A stretch of 16,259 nt of DNA, taken from contig JAGSHR010000295.1 of assembly GCA_029855985.1 (NCBI GenBank), positions 1 to 16,259 on the forward strand, written 5' to 3'. A program made the position numbers and the translations under genes. Under the pieces are notes generated by a model, which saw nothing but the letters and a program-made list of their open reading frames with translations, had not been told where the DNA came from and searched no databases. Source of the stretch: Candidatus Njordarchaeota archaeon (GTDB taxonomy: Archaea; Thermoproteota; JANJXX01; Panguiarchaeales; Panguiarchaeaceae). This document shows positions 7,637 to 14,003 of the stretch, piece by piece. Within the stretch, counting starts at the first letter, position 1. Each line of letters begins with the position of its first letter.

Positions 7637-8029
7637 ATGGGGAAAGGAAAGAAGATAGCATTAACTATAACGATATTAATCGTCCTCTTTTTAGTGGCCT
7701 CATTTCCAATACCATCTTACACAAAGTCAATTGATCTAAGCGGACTTACAAAATTCGAGGACACATTCTCAGTTTATCCCTTCCGAGATAAAGCAAAAAT
7801 ATATGCAAACTATACGCTATCTGGCGTCGTCAACATAACTATTATAGACCCAAACAACAAAACAGTTTACACCGTAAAACTTTCAGGAACAGGGGGTAGG
7901 GATTATCTATTAGACGTGTTTTCAGTTGGAGCGTGGGGTAAATACAAGATAGTAATCTATATGCTTGGAACATTTGATGCAACAGTTAAAATAACAGCTT
8001 ACAACAGAGTTTTAGCCACTATAAGCTAA
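7637..8029 (+). CDS. Small membrane-anchored beta-rich surface protein, unknown
   Basis: No family is recognised with confidence. The 130-aa product has a basic N-terminus (MGKGKK) and one hydrophobic segment (about residues 7-24), so it is either secreted or held by a signal anchor. The rest is short alternating beta-type sequence with three N-X-T sequons (NYT, NIT, NKT), a turn IDPNNKTVY and a later GKYKIVIY strand; this spacing is vaguely like GOLD/emp24-type beta-sandwich domains, which is only a resemblance. The frame extends to a TTG at 7622, but GGGGAG at 7624-7629 lies 7 nt before the ATG at 7637, which also gives a normal signal sequence. It lies between the exported hydrolase and the WHy-like protein, and is followed by a T-rich terminator, so it is probably transcribed alone. 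Confidence 0.65.
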   Translation: MGKGKKIALTITILIVLFLVASFPIPSYTKSIDLSGLTKFEDTFSVYPFRDKAKIYANYTLSGVVNITIIDPNNKTVYTVKLSGTGGRDYLLDVFSVGAWGKYKIVIYMLGTFDATVKITAYNRVLATIS

Positions 8030-8036
8030 AAAACTA

Positions 8037-8058
8037 TTTTTTTCTTTCTACCCTTTTT
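8037..8058 (+). terminator. Oligo-T terminator
   Basis: T7, TTT and T5 clusters in a pyrimidine-rich tract begin 7 nt after the TAA stop at 8027-8029, a good archaeal intrinsic terminator for the small anchored protein gene. Confidence 0.55.
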
Positions 8059-8140
8059 ATGATAAATTAAGCAGGCAATTTCCAATCTAAAGACACGAAA
8101 AAATTTCTCCTTAATTAGATCCATTATGTCATGGAATTTA

Positions 8141-8194
8141 GGTATTGTTTTAAATTGCACCAAGAGTTAAAAACATAATTGCCTAAACAATACC
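8141..8194. repeat. Inverted repeat with 10-bp perfect arms upstream of the WHy-like gene
   Basis: GGTATTGTTT at 8141-8150 and AAACAATACC at 8185-8194 are exact reverse complements separated by 34 nt. The pair lies 57-110 nt before the ATG at 8251, in the promoter or 5' leader of the WHy-like gene. It could form a stem in the transcript or bind a looping regulator. Confidence 0.4.
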
Positions 8195-8250
8195 CCCTTT
8201 CGAAAATGGTGAAACAATATGTTCTCAAACGTTTCATTGGTGGTGTTTCC

Positions 8251-8742
8251 ATGAGTATTGTTAAAAAGATAGGAAAAGTGAAGCTAGCCATATCGATAAT
8301 TCTCCTCGTAGGCGTAGTGATTTACGGAGTCATGTTATACGATGCTTACAACAAGATCTCGGTAGGTGATGTCAAGGTTGTTGACTTGCACCCAACAAGC
8401 CTAGACCTCCGCACTTGGGAGATAAAATTCAGGATTTACATTAATAACACTGCTGACATGAACGTAGAAGTAACAAAGATAACCTATAAAGTTTACATTA
8501 ATGGGACATACATTGGTGAGGGAGAAAAAACAAGCCTAGTTATTGAAGCACACACAAACAAGTACTACCAATTCTCACTAGAATTCGACGCGGTACAGCT
8601 AGGGATAACAACACTACTAACGAGTAAAGGAACAAAAGAAGTGAAAGTCAAAGGTAAAGTGACAATACCACTAAAGCCTTTTAACCTGTTCACACTCCAA
8701 CAAGTTTCATTTGACTACGAGAAAATAACCTACTACCAATAA
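8251..8742 (+). CDS. Membrane-anchored WHy/LEA14-type (LEA_2) protein
   Basis: LEA14/WHy domains are beta-sandwiches found in plant stress proteins and in many archaeal and bacterial surface proteins; their archaeal role is unclear, with binding or desiccation/stress protection suggested. The 163-aa product has a basic start (MSIVKKIGKVK), one membrane segment (about residues 11-31) and then the domain. In it IKFRIYINNTADMNVEVTKI, then YKVYINGTYIGEGE and an alternating strand pattern (residues about 50-130) match the family layout, with N in the usual NxT/NP position. Two sequons support an extracytoplasmic location. The frame reaches back to a TTG at 8179, but GGTG at 8242-8245 lies 5 nt before the ATG at 8251 and that start gives a sensible anchor. 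A T8 run at 8762-8769 ends the unit. Confidence 0.75.
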   Translation: MSIVKKIGKVKLAISIILLVGVVIYGVMLYDAYNKISVGDVKVVDLHPTSLDLRTWEIKFRIYINNTADMNVEVTKITYKVYINGTYIGEGEKTSLVIEAHTNKYYQFSLEFDAVQLGITTLLTSKGTKEVKVKGKVTIPLKPFNLFTLQQVSFDYEKITYYQ

Positions 8743-8761
8743 CTCCATTCTGGATAAACCA

Positions 8762-8769
8762 TTTTTTTT
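8762..8769 (+). terminator. T8 terminator after the WHy-like gene
   Basis: Eight consecutive T residues begin 20 nt after the TAA stop at 8740-8742, consistent with archaeal intrinsic termination. Confidence 0.5.
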
Positions 8770-8847
8770 AACAAACCACCATATAATGTTCTAAAAGTTT
8801 CAAATTAAACACTATAGTGCCCATTTCAACACTTAAAAGGTGAAAAT

Positions 8848-9552
8848 ATGAACTCACGTGTCAAAATATACTACCACGAAACCTGCCCAACAAGTGTAGA
8901 ATTACTAAACAAATTGAAAAACCTGGGTCTACTAAGCTCAATTGAACTCATCAATGTCTCTGAGCACCCATTTTTTTCATTAAGTGACGGTATCGTTTCA
9001 GTTCCAGCAATATTCATAGAGGGCAAATTGCTTGACTTTGGGCCAATCAACATTGGCGAAGTCGTGGATAATATAAAATTCTATTTGGAAACCGGGAAAA
9101 TAGTTCTAGAACATGTTAAAGGATTTAATGTGGAGGACGCAGTCAAACGTTTGAGAAGAATGGTCTATGATAATTTATTCTTAGCATGCAATGTCTATAT
9201 AAGAGAAGACCTAACATGGCTTTTAGATTCGCCGAAGATAATTCAACTTCTAAATTTGGATAATGAGGGAAAAGAGAATCTGTTAAAACACTTAAAATCA
9301 GAGCAACAAAGATACCTTAAAGACATGGAGGAAAAACTGCTTAAAGTACTCCGTTACAACCTGCTACTCGAACTTCGATTGCTTTTCGGAGAACAAAAAA
9401 CCAACGATAGCGTCAAAAAATTAAGCATTGAGTATGTAATGCACTGGTTGATTGCTAGATCCAGTGTTGCGAGAATCAGCTTGGTTAATCCATCAAAAGT
9501 TAACTTAAGAGAGAAAGCGGAAAAACTGCTTCAATTCATAAAAAGTGATTAA
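8848..9552 (+). CDS. Glutaredoxin/thioredoxin-fold protein with unrecognised helical C-terminal domain
   Basis: The first 75 or so residues look like a small thioredoxin fold: VKIYYHETCPTS (5-16) carries a CPTS active-site motif with Cys13, and SVPAIFIEGK (51-60) gives the cis-proline Pro53. A CxxS motif fits a monothiol mechanism or thiol transfer rather than full dithiol reduction. The remaining 155 residues are predicted mostly helical and charged (for example KHLKSEQQRYLKDMEEKLLK and a YVMHWLIARSS segment); I know no named domain with this sequence. Only one other cysteine is present, about residue 114. There is no signal peptide, so the protein is cytoplasmic. The ATG start is supported by GGTGA at 8839-8843, 4 nt upstream. 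It is the last plus-strand gene before the convergent ABC exporter. Confidence 0.75.
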   Translation: MNSRVKIYYHETCPTSVELLNKLKNLGLLSSIELINVSEHPFFSLSDGIVSVPAIFIEGKLLDFGPINIGEVVDNIKFYLETGKIVLEHVKGFNVEDAVKRLRRMVYDNLFLACNVYIREDLTWLLDSPKIIQLLNLDNEGKENLLKHLKSEQQRYLKDMEEKLLKVLRYNLLLELRLLFGEQKTNDSVKKLSIEYVMHWLIARSSVARISLVNPSKVNLREKAEKLLQFIKSD

Positions 9553-9578
9553 AAATGCCATTGATGGTAAAATGGTTT

Positions 9579-9585
9579 AAAAAAA
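9579..9585 (-). terminator. T7 terminator of the ABC exporter operon
   Basis: On the minus strand seven T residues lie 14 nt downstream of the permease stop at 9600, in the short gap between convergent genes. Confidence 0.45.
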
Positions 9586-9599
9586 TTGATTAAAGACGT

Positions 9600-10952
9600 T
9601 TACAGGGTTTCTTCTTGATTTTCCCTTTTCTTTGCTCTCTTTTTTCCAAATGTTAGCTTTAGCGATAATATCAATTCTGAGCTATAAAATCTAGCCGCTA
9701 TCTTTATGGAAATCAAAGTTTCAATGATTAATGCTAATAGGCTTAGGATTACTGGTATGTAGTTTCTGCTTGTGATGTAAAATGCTGCAATAACTGGGTT
9801 TGTGAATGGTATGTACAAAAGAACATCAGTTACTAAACTTGTGCCTGTCGATGAGAATAATATGGAGAACATTCCAATTAATCCACCGAGGAAAACTGGT
9901 AATAGTATAATGCCTGAAAGTGATTGTGCCGTTCTAACATCGTCTGCGAGAGAGGCCAAGATCATCACTAGCGCCAGTGTTGTGAATATTGATAACATCA
10001 TTGACAATGTTAGCAACACATAACCTTCAATCGTAATCCCTAACCCCAATTCGCTTAGATTTATTTGCTGAACATTTGTAGGTGCTGTAATTGTGTTCAT
10101 GTAATATTGGAGGCCTATTACATAACCAATCGCGCCTGCTACAGCGACTATAAAGGAACCTGTAAGTTTTCCAACTATTAACGTTGTTCTTTTCACGGGC
10201 AATGTTAATAGGGTCTCCAAGGTTTTCTGCTCCTTCTCTGAGGCCACTGAGGTTGCAGCGAACTGAACTGCTATCGCTATTAACATGAGACCAGCAAGAG
10301 GAAGAATGAAGAGCTGCATCATTAGAGCTGACTGTATTTGCTCTGGTAAAACACCTTCTATGAGTTTGCCTTCATAAATCGTATTAGCCTTTGGTACAAC
10401 GGGATTTTTCACGAAATTTGGGTCTACATTGTTGTTTAGGCTATATATGAGGTAGCTTGAGATGTAATCGTTTAGATATGAAACAAAGCTCATTATTCTG
10501 GTTGACTCCATTGAGAAAGAGGTTCCCCTCATTTTTAGGTAGACTTCGATTTTGGATGGAATTTGAGAGTTAATGGATGCAGTGAAATTCTCGGGTATGA
10601 CGATTAAACCTGAAACATTATCGTTTTCTCTAATATAGTTCAACGCCATGCTTCTATTGTTAATGGATAAATCAGTCAAGTTGATGAGCGTAATGTTATA
10701 GTATACCAGTCCAGCCTTAAACCCATCGCTTGATAGTACCACTCTTGAAAAGTTTCCTTCATCAAGGTTTAAGAATGCCACGTTTATTTTCTGTGTTACT
10801 GTGGTTTGTGCTTGTTCGATCGTGGAATTAATAACAACACCCATTATGGGAAACATCAAAATGGGAACTAGTATCATACCTAAAAATAAACGCGGATCTC
10901 TCAGTATCTCTTTTAATTCCTTCTTAACAATGTTCACGAGATCGCTACTCAA
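9600..10952 (-). CDS. ABC-2 type transporter permease, NatB-like
   Basis: Membrane half of an ABC exporter. The 450-aa protein has the usual ABC-2/NatB plan: a cytoplasmic start VKKELKEILRDPRLFLG, a first membrane segment (about 22-42), a large outward domain (about 43-205) and five further membrane segments (about 210-430), with the EKEQKTLETLLTLPVKR cytoplasmic coupling stretch after the second. The outward domain holds many N-X-S/T sequons (NFS, NIT, NLT, NRS, NVS, NFT), which fits surface N-glycosylation. Cargo cannot be read from sequence; sodium, peptides, lipids or drugs are all handled by relatives. Start is TTG, 6 nt after a full AGGAGGTGA site at 10967-10959, an exact complement of the usual 16S tail. 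It overlaps the end of the ATPase gene by 8 nt, so translation is coupled within one operon. Confidence 0.88.
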   Translation of the reverse strand: MSSDLVNIVKKELKEILRDPRLFLGMILVPILMFPIMGVVINSTIEQAQTTVTQKINVAFLNLDEGNFSRVVLSSDGFKAGLVYYNITLINLTDLSINNRSMALNYIRENDNVSGLIVIPENFTASINSQIPSKIEVYLKMRGTSFSMESTRIMSFVSYLNDYISSYLIYSLNNNVDPNFVKNPVVPKANTIYEGKLIEGVLPEQIQSALMMQLFILPLAGLMLIAIAVQFAATSVASEKEQKTLETLLTLPVKRTTLIVGKLTGSFIVAVAGAIGYVIGLQYYMNTITAPTNVQQINLSELGLGITIEGYVLLTLSMMLSIFTTLALVMILASLADDVRTAQSLSGIILLPVFLGGLIGMFSILFSSTGTSLVTDVLLYIPFTNPVIAAFYITSRNYIPVILSLLALIIETLISIKIAARFYSSELILSLKLTFGKKRAKKRENQEETL

Positions 10953-11676
10953 ATTTGCTCACCTCCTTCACGAATACCTCCTCAAGGTTAGTGGCATTGT
11001 ACCTCTTCTTCAATTCCATTGGAGTACCGATCGCCAAGATCTTTCCCTTATGAATCAGAGCTACTCTATCACAAATGTGCTCTATTTCAAGCATGTTGTG
11101 GCTGGAAACAATCATTGTAACTTTCTCCCTCTCAGCAAACTCTCTAAGAATACTTCTAACATGGTAAGCGTGTATAACATCTAAACCACTTGTCGGCTCA
11201 TCGAGAATAGCCAGCCGAGGTTTCACCATTAATGCCCTAGCAATCAGTAACCTCCTCTTCATTCCCTTACTATACGTTTTTATTTTATCATCGATCCTCT
11301 CTCCTAAGCCTGCGATCTCTATCCCCAATTGCACGGTTTCCCTTAAGTTTTCCTCATTTTTAACCACGAACCTCGCCATGAACTCTAAGTACTCTCTACC
11401 AGTTAGCTGTAGGTACGCACCAGCTTCCTCGGGTAAATAAGAAATGAACCTTCTTATTTCTTCAGCATCCTTAACTACGTCTTTATTAAAGATGGAAACT
11501 GTCCCGCTTGTTGGTTTTATAAGGGTTGCTATAATTCGGAGAGTGGTTGTTTTTCCAGCCCCATTTGGGCCTATTAAGCCAAAGATTTCTCCTTCGTTTA
11601 CATCGAAGGAAATTCCCTTTAGGGCGATGGTTTCTTTGTACTTTTTCACTAGGTTTTTGACTTGAATTGCGGGCAT
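10945..11676 (-). CDS. ABC transporter ATP-binding protein, NatA/ABC-2 type
   Basis: Provides ATP hydrolysis for the permease encoded next. The 243-aa protein is a single nucleotide-binding domain: Walker A GPNGAGKTT (36-44), LPEE in the Q-loop region (81-84) where the usual Gln is replaced, as is common in NatA-like proteins, signature YSKGM (135-139) instead of LSGGQ, Walker B LAILDEP with catalytic Glu160, D-loop SGLD (163-166) and switch His193 in VSSHNM. The C-terminal LEEVFVKEV is standard for exporters with ABC-2 permeases. First gene of the two-gene unit. The ATG is preceded only by a weak AGTGA (11687-11683) 6 nt upstream, the same variant seen before the alpha/beta hydrolase, in clear contrast with the perfect site before the permease. 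Confidence 0.95.
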   Translation of the reverse strand: MPAIQVKNLVKKYKETIALKGISFDVNEGEIFGLIGPNGAGKTTTLRIIATLIKPTSGTVSIFNKDVVKDAEEIRRFISYLPEEAGAYLQLTGREYLEFMARFVVKNEENLRETVQLGIEIAGLGERIDDKIKTYSKGMKRRLLIARALMVKPRLAILDEPTSGLDVIHAYHVRSILREFAEREKVTMIVSSHNMLEIEHICDRVALIHKGKILAIGTPMELKKRYNATNLEEVFVKEVSKFE

Positions 11677-11749
11677 ATATTATCACTTTTACTTCTACTT
11701 TGTAAAATAAGGTATATTGAAGTTCTATATAATATTAACGTAAGTAGAA

Positions 11750-12628
11750 CTAAACCGCAGACTCATAAAACCTATCAGTCAAGTACACCCCCAAAATCAC
11801 CAAACCAGCGCCCAACAACATAAACAAAGTGAACACAGTGCCAAACATTAAATACTCCAAAACCATGCTAATCAAAATCTCAACCATAAAGTAAACAGAG
11901 GACGTGGAAGCCTCCAAGACACTCAACCCCTTAAACCATGAAAGAAAAGCAAGAACAGTACAAACAACGGAAGTATAAACGATAATTGATACGGAAAGCA
12001 AATTGAACTCATAGTTACCGAGAAACACATCGTAAACTGCGAATGGAAATGTGAAAACTGCAGTAATTACAAACCACGAAGCAACAAGCATCAATTGATC
12101 ACCCCTATCGGCAATCTTCTTCGAATACGTAATATAGATCCCCCAAGACAAACCACTCAAAAGACAGAGAAAATCACCCAAAACACTAAGCGTAAAAGAT
12201 CTACCATAACTATCTACGATAATTATAAACGCGCCGACAAAAGCAAGAACGATTGCGAGAATCCTCTTAACGGTTAACCGTTCACGGAGAACATAGTGGG
12301 CTGAAATAGCAGTAAAGATTGGACTAGTATTAATAAACAAAGCAGCGTTCGAAGCATAAGTGTAATTTTGACCAATAAACTGAAAAAGATAACCAAGAGC
12401 ATTTAAGACACCAGTAAAAACCACAAACCTATCCCTCAATAATTCAAGAAAACCACGCTTACCCCAAAAATAGAGCAAAGGAACAAGCAACACAACTGCA
12501 ATAAGAAACCTAAGAAAAAGAAAAATAAAGGAACCAAAATAAATCAAACCAAGCCTAATAACGGGAAAACTAGTACCCCAAAAAACCCCCGAAAGCAAAA
12601 TTAAACCCCTAGCAAATCTCCTACGCAA
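11750..12628 (-). CDS. EamA/DMT-superfamily transporter
   Basis: Drug/metabolite transporter superfamily member, an inner-membrane carrier with ten helices built from two EamA repeats. The 292-aa protein shows repeat one from about residue 8 (LILLSGVFWGTSFPVIRLGL) to about 132, and repeat two from about 148 (LGDFLCLLSGLSWGIYITYS) to 285; the conserved WGTSFP and the ...FINTSPIFTAISAHYVLRERL segment are typical. Substrates in the family range from amino acids to metabolites and drugs, so none is assigned. Start is TTG at 12628, with GGAGGG (12641-12636) 7 nt upstream and no better codon near it. It is 73 nt downstream of the ABC ATPase start on the same strand but placed after a separate promoter gap, so it is likely independent; it is divergent from the KaiC-like gene. 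Confidence 0.9.
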   Translation of the reverse strand: MRRRFARGLILLSGVFWGTSFPVIRLGLIYFGSFIFLFLRFLIAVVLLVPLLYFWGKRGFLELLRDRFVVFTGVLNALGYLFQFIGQNYTYASNAALFINTSPIFTAISAHYVLRERLTVKRILAIVLAFVGAFIIIVDSYGRSFTLSVLGDFLCLLSGLSWGIYITYSKKIADRGDQLMLVASWFVITAVFTFPFAVYDVFLGNYEFNLLSVSIIVYTSVVCTVLAFLSWFKGLSVLEASTSSVYFMVEILISMVLEYLMFGTVFTLFMLLGAGLVILGVYLTDRFYESAV

Positions 12629-12699
12629 AATACAACCCTCCAGATAAGTAAAGAGAGCAATGACATCACTACCAGCTAAAAGAAGAAAACCAAATAGAC

Positions 12700-12713
12700 T
12701 TTTAATATTAAAG
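12700..12713 (-). promoter_or_regulatory. TATA-like element of the DMT transporter gene
   Basis: The 12-bp palindrome TTTAATATTAAA at 12701-12712 lies about 75-85 nt before the TTG start at 12628 on the minus strand. It can act as a TATA box there, giving a leader of around 45 nt that contains the GGAGGG site. Because it is symmetric, it could be read from either strand. Confidence 0.3.
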
Positions 12714-12740
12714 ACACTTTATTCGCTAAGAACTCAATCG

Positions 12741-12767
12741 TATATTAAAGATTGTATTCATTACAAT
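12741..12767 (+). promoter_or_regulatory. TATA-like box and ATTGTA-N5-TACAAT operator-like repeat before the KaiC-like gene
   Basis: TATATTAAAG at 12741-12750 is a TATA candidate. It is followed at once by the inverted repeat ATTGTA (12751-12756), 5 nt, TACAAT (12762-12767), with perfect arms. That puts the repeat between the TATA box and the expected transcription start near 12770, a common repressor position in archaea. The start codon is at 12809. Confidence 0.4.
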
Positions 12768-12808
12768 AAAGAATACTTAGATAAAGAGCATATTCGGGGG
12801 AGAATGAG

Positions 12809-13582
12809 TTGGAGCGTGTAAGCACTGGGATCAACAAACTTGATTCTTTATTAGAAGGTGGTATCCCAAAATTCTTTGCTGTTGCAGTAACTGGTGAACC
12901 TGGCACCGGGAAAACTGTGTTAAGCATGCACTTTATAAACAAGGGATTAGTTGAAGGGGAACCAGCTATTTATGTTACCACAGAGGAGAGCAGAGAAAGT
13001 ATTTTAACCCAAGCAAAACAGTTCAACTTCATATTTGAGAAGAAACTGGAGGAAGGAAAACTAATAATAATTGACGCTCTCATGAAGGAATACCAAGATC
13101 AGTGGTCGCTGCGGAGACTGGATATTGAAGAATTGTTAAAGAAGATCGTTGAAGCCAAGAAACTATTCGGGTATGGGCACGCTAGACTAGTTATTGATAG
13201 CATGTCCGCCTTTTGGTTGGATAAACCTGCAATGGCCAGAAAGTACTCCTATCGAGTTAAGAGTTTCTTAAATAAGTGGAAATTCACGTATTACATGACA
13301 AGCCAATATGCTGTGACAACCTTTGAAGCTTTTGGCTTCGGTATTGAGCACGTTGCAGACGGAATAATTAGATTGAGAAAAAGAATAGTTGGGGGAGTGT
13401 TGCGTAGATACCTCATAATAGAAAAAATGAGACAAACAGCACACGACTTGAGAGTATGGGAGATAACCATTAAAAAAAACGTTGGAGTAACACTCTTGAG
13501 ACCAGCAACGATAGCAAAAGAAGACTTCACACTACCTGAAGATGTGATGGAGCGAATAAGGGAAAAGAAAACGGGACAATGA
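12809..13582 (+). CDS. Single-domain KaiC-like RecA-superfamily ATPase
   Basis: Archaeal KaiC-like proteins are RecA-fold ATPases thought to act in signalling or regulation; few have known partners. The 257-aa protein is one KaiC domain: STGINKLDSLLEGGIPK start, Walker A GEPGTGKT (29-36), the catalytic Glu pair in TTEES (59-60), Walker B RLVIDSMSAFW with Asp130, and the RLRKRIVGGVLRRYLIIEKMR strand near the end that lines subunit contacts. It lacks the second KaiC domain and the cyanobacterial autophosphorylation region. Start is TTG at 12809 with GGGGGAG (12796-12802) 6 nt upstream. It is divergent from the DMT transporter and convergent with the ferredoxin gene. Confidence 0.92.
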   Translation: MERVSTGINKLDSLLEGGIPKFFAVAVTGEPGTGKTVLSMHFINKGLVEGEPAIYVTTEESRESILTQAKQFNFIFEKKLEEGKLIIIDALMKEYQDQWSLRRLDIEELLKKIVEAKKLFGYGHARLVIDSMSAFWLDKPAMARKYSYRVKSFLNKWKFTYYMTSQYAVTTFEAFGFGIEHVADGIIRLRKRIVGGVLRRYLIIEKMRQTAHDLRVWEITIKKNVGVTLLRPATIAKEDFTLPEDVMERIREKKTGQ

Positions 13583-13584
13583 AT

Positions 13585-13635
13585 GAAAAAATAAGTTTTT
13601 AGTGATGAGAAAAACAGGTTTTTATTCTTTCTCGA
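13585..13635. terminator. Two-way terminator region between KaiC-like and ferredoxin genes
   Basis: T5 runs (13596-13600 and 13619-13623) serve the plus strand, and A-runs at 13585-13591 and 13610-13614 supply T-runs for the minus strand. The stop codons lie at 13580-13582 and 13624-13622. Confidence 0.45.
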
Positions 13636-13867
13636 AGTGAATTATTTGGACGGGGCAGCTTTGAACGGCATCATTAAGGCAGTCTTCTAGTTCGCCGAGC
13701 TTGTCATCGGGTATGAGACCTTCTGCGATGTTGCCGTCTACTTGCCATTCTGGTTTAATAATGCTTTTACCGTCATCGCCCCAGTCGAATACTTCTGGAC
13801 AGAAGTTTATACATAGGCCGTCGCTAATACATTCATCTCTTGGGTCAATTTTTACTCTACCGGGCAT
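13622..13867 (-). CDS. Single-cluster [4Fe-4S]/[3Fe-4S] ferredoxin, Pyrococcus type
   Basis: Small cytoplasmic electron carrier. The 81-aa protein matches Pyrococcus furiosus ferredoxin position by position: cluster ligands Cys13, Asp16, Cys19 and Cys71 in CISDGLC and the late CPVQII, equal to Cys11, Asp14, Cys17 and Cys56 there, while Cys23 and Cys63 match the pair forming its disulfide (Cys21/Cys48). An Asp ligand allows easy loss of one iron to give a [3Fe-4S] form. The loop between Cys23 and Cys63 is about a dozen residues longer than in Pyrococcus. The ATG has AGGAGG (13881-13876) 8 nt upstream. The partner enzymes are not next to it; the radical SAM protein elsewhere in the window would need such a reductant, but that link is only an inference. 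Divergent from the phosphodiesterase gene. Confidence 0.93.
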   Translation of the reverse strand: MPGRVKIDPRDECISDGLCINFCPEVFDWGDDGKSIIKPEWQVDGNIAEGLIPDDKLGELEDCLNDAVQSCPVQIIHFEKE

Positions 13868-14003
13868 ATTATTACCCTCCTATAGTTTAATTCTCGTTAT
13901 CTCTAAAAGTTATTTTATTTTTTAAAATTTCGTATTTGTTATATCTACACCGAATCAATGTTTATGGTTATATTGATGCCTCGAGTTTGTGGGGTGCAGT
14001 TCG

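Noticed and set aside
9558..9567. CCAT-TG-ATGG mini inverted repeat after the Grx-like gene
   Set aside because: Four-base arms are expected by chance; the A-run beside it better explains termination on the minus strand.
10801..11184. 127-codon plus-strand frame across the ABC permease/ATPase junction
   Set aside because: Antisense to two overlapping, well-supported genes.
12804..12821. Five-codon ORF (ATG AGT TGG AGC GTG TAA) overlapping the KaiC-like start
   Set aside because: The GGGGGAG site is only 1 nt from this ATG but 6 nt from the TTG of the real gene; most likely chance.
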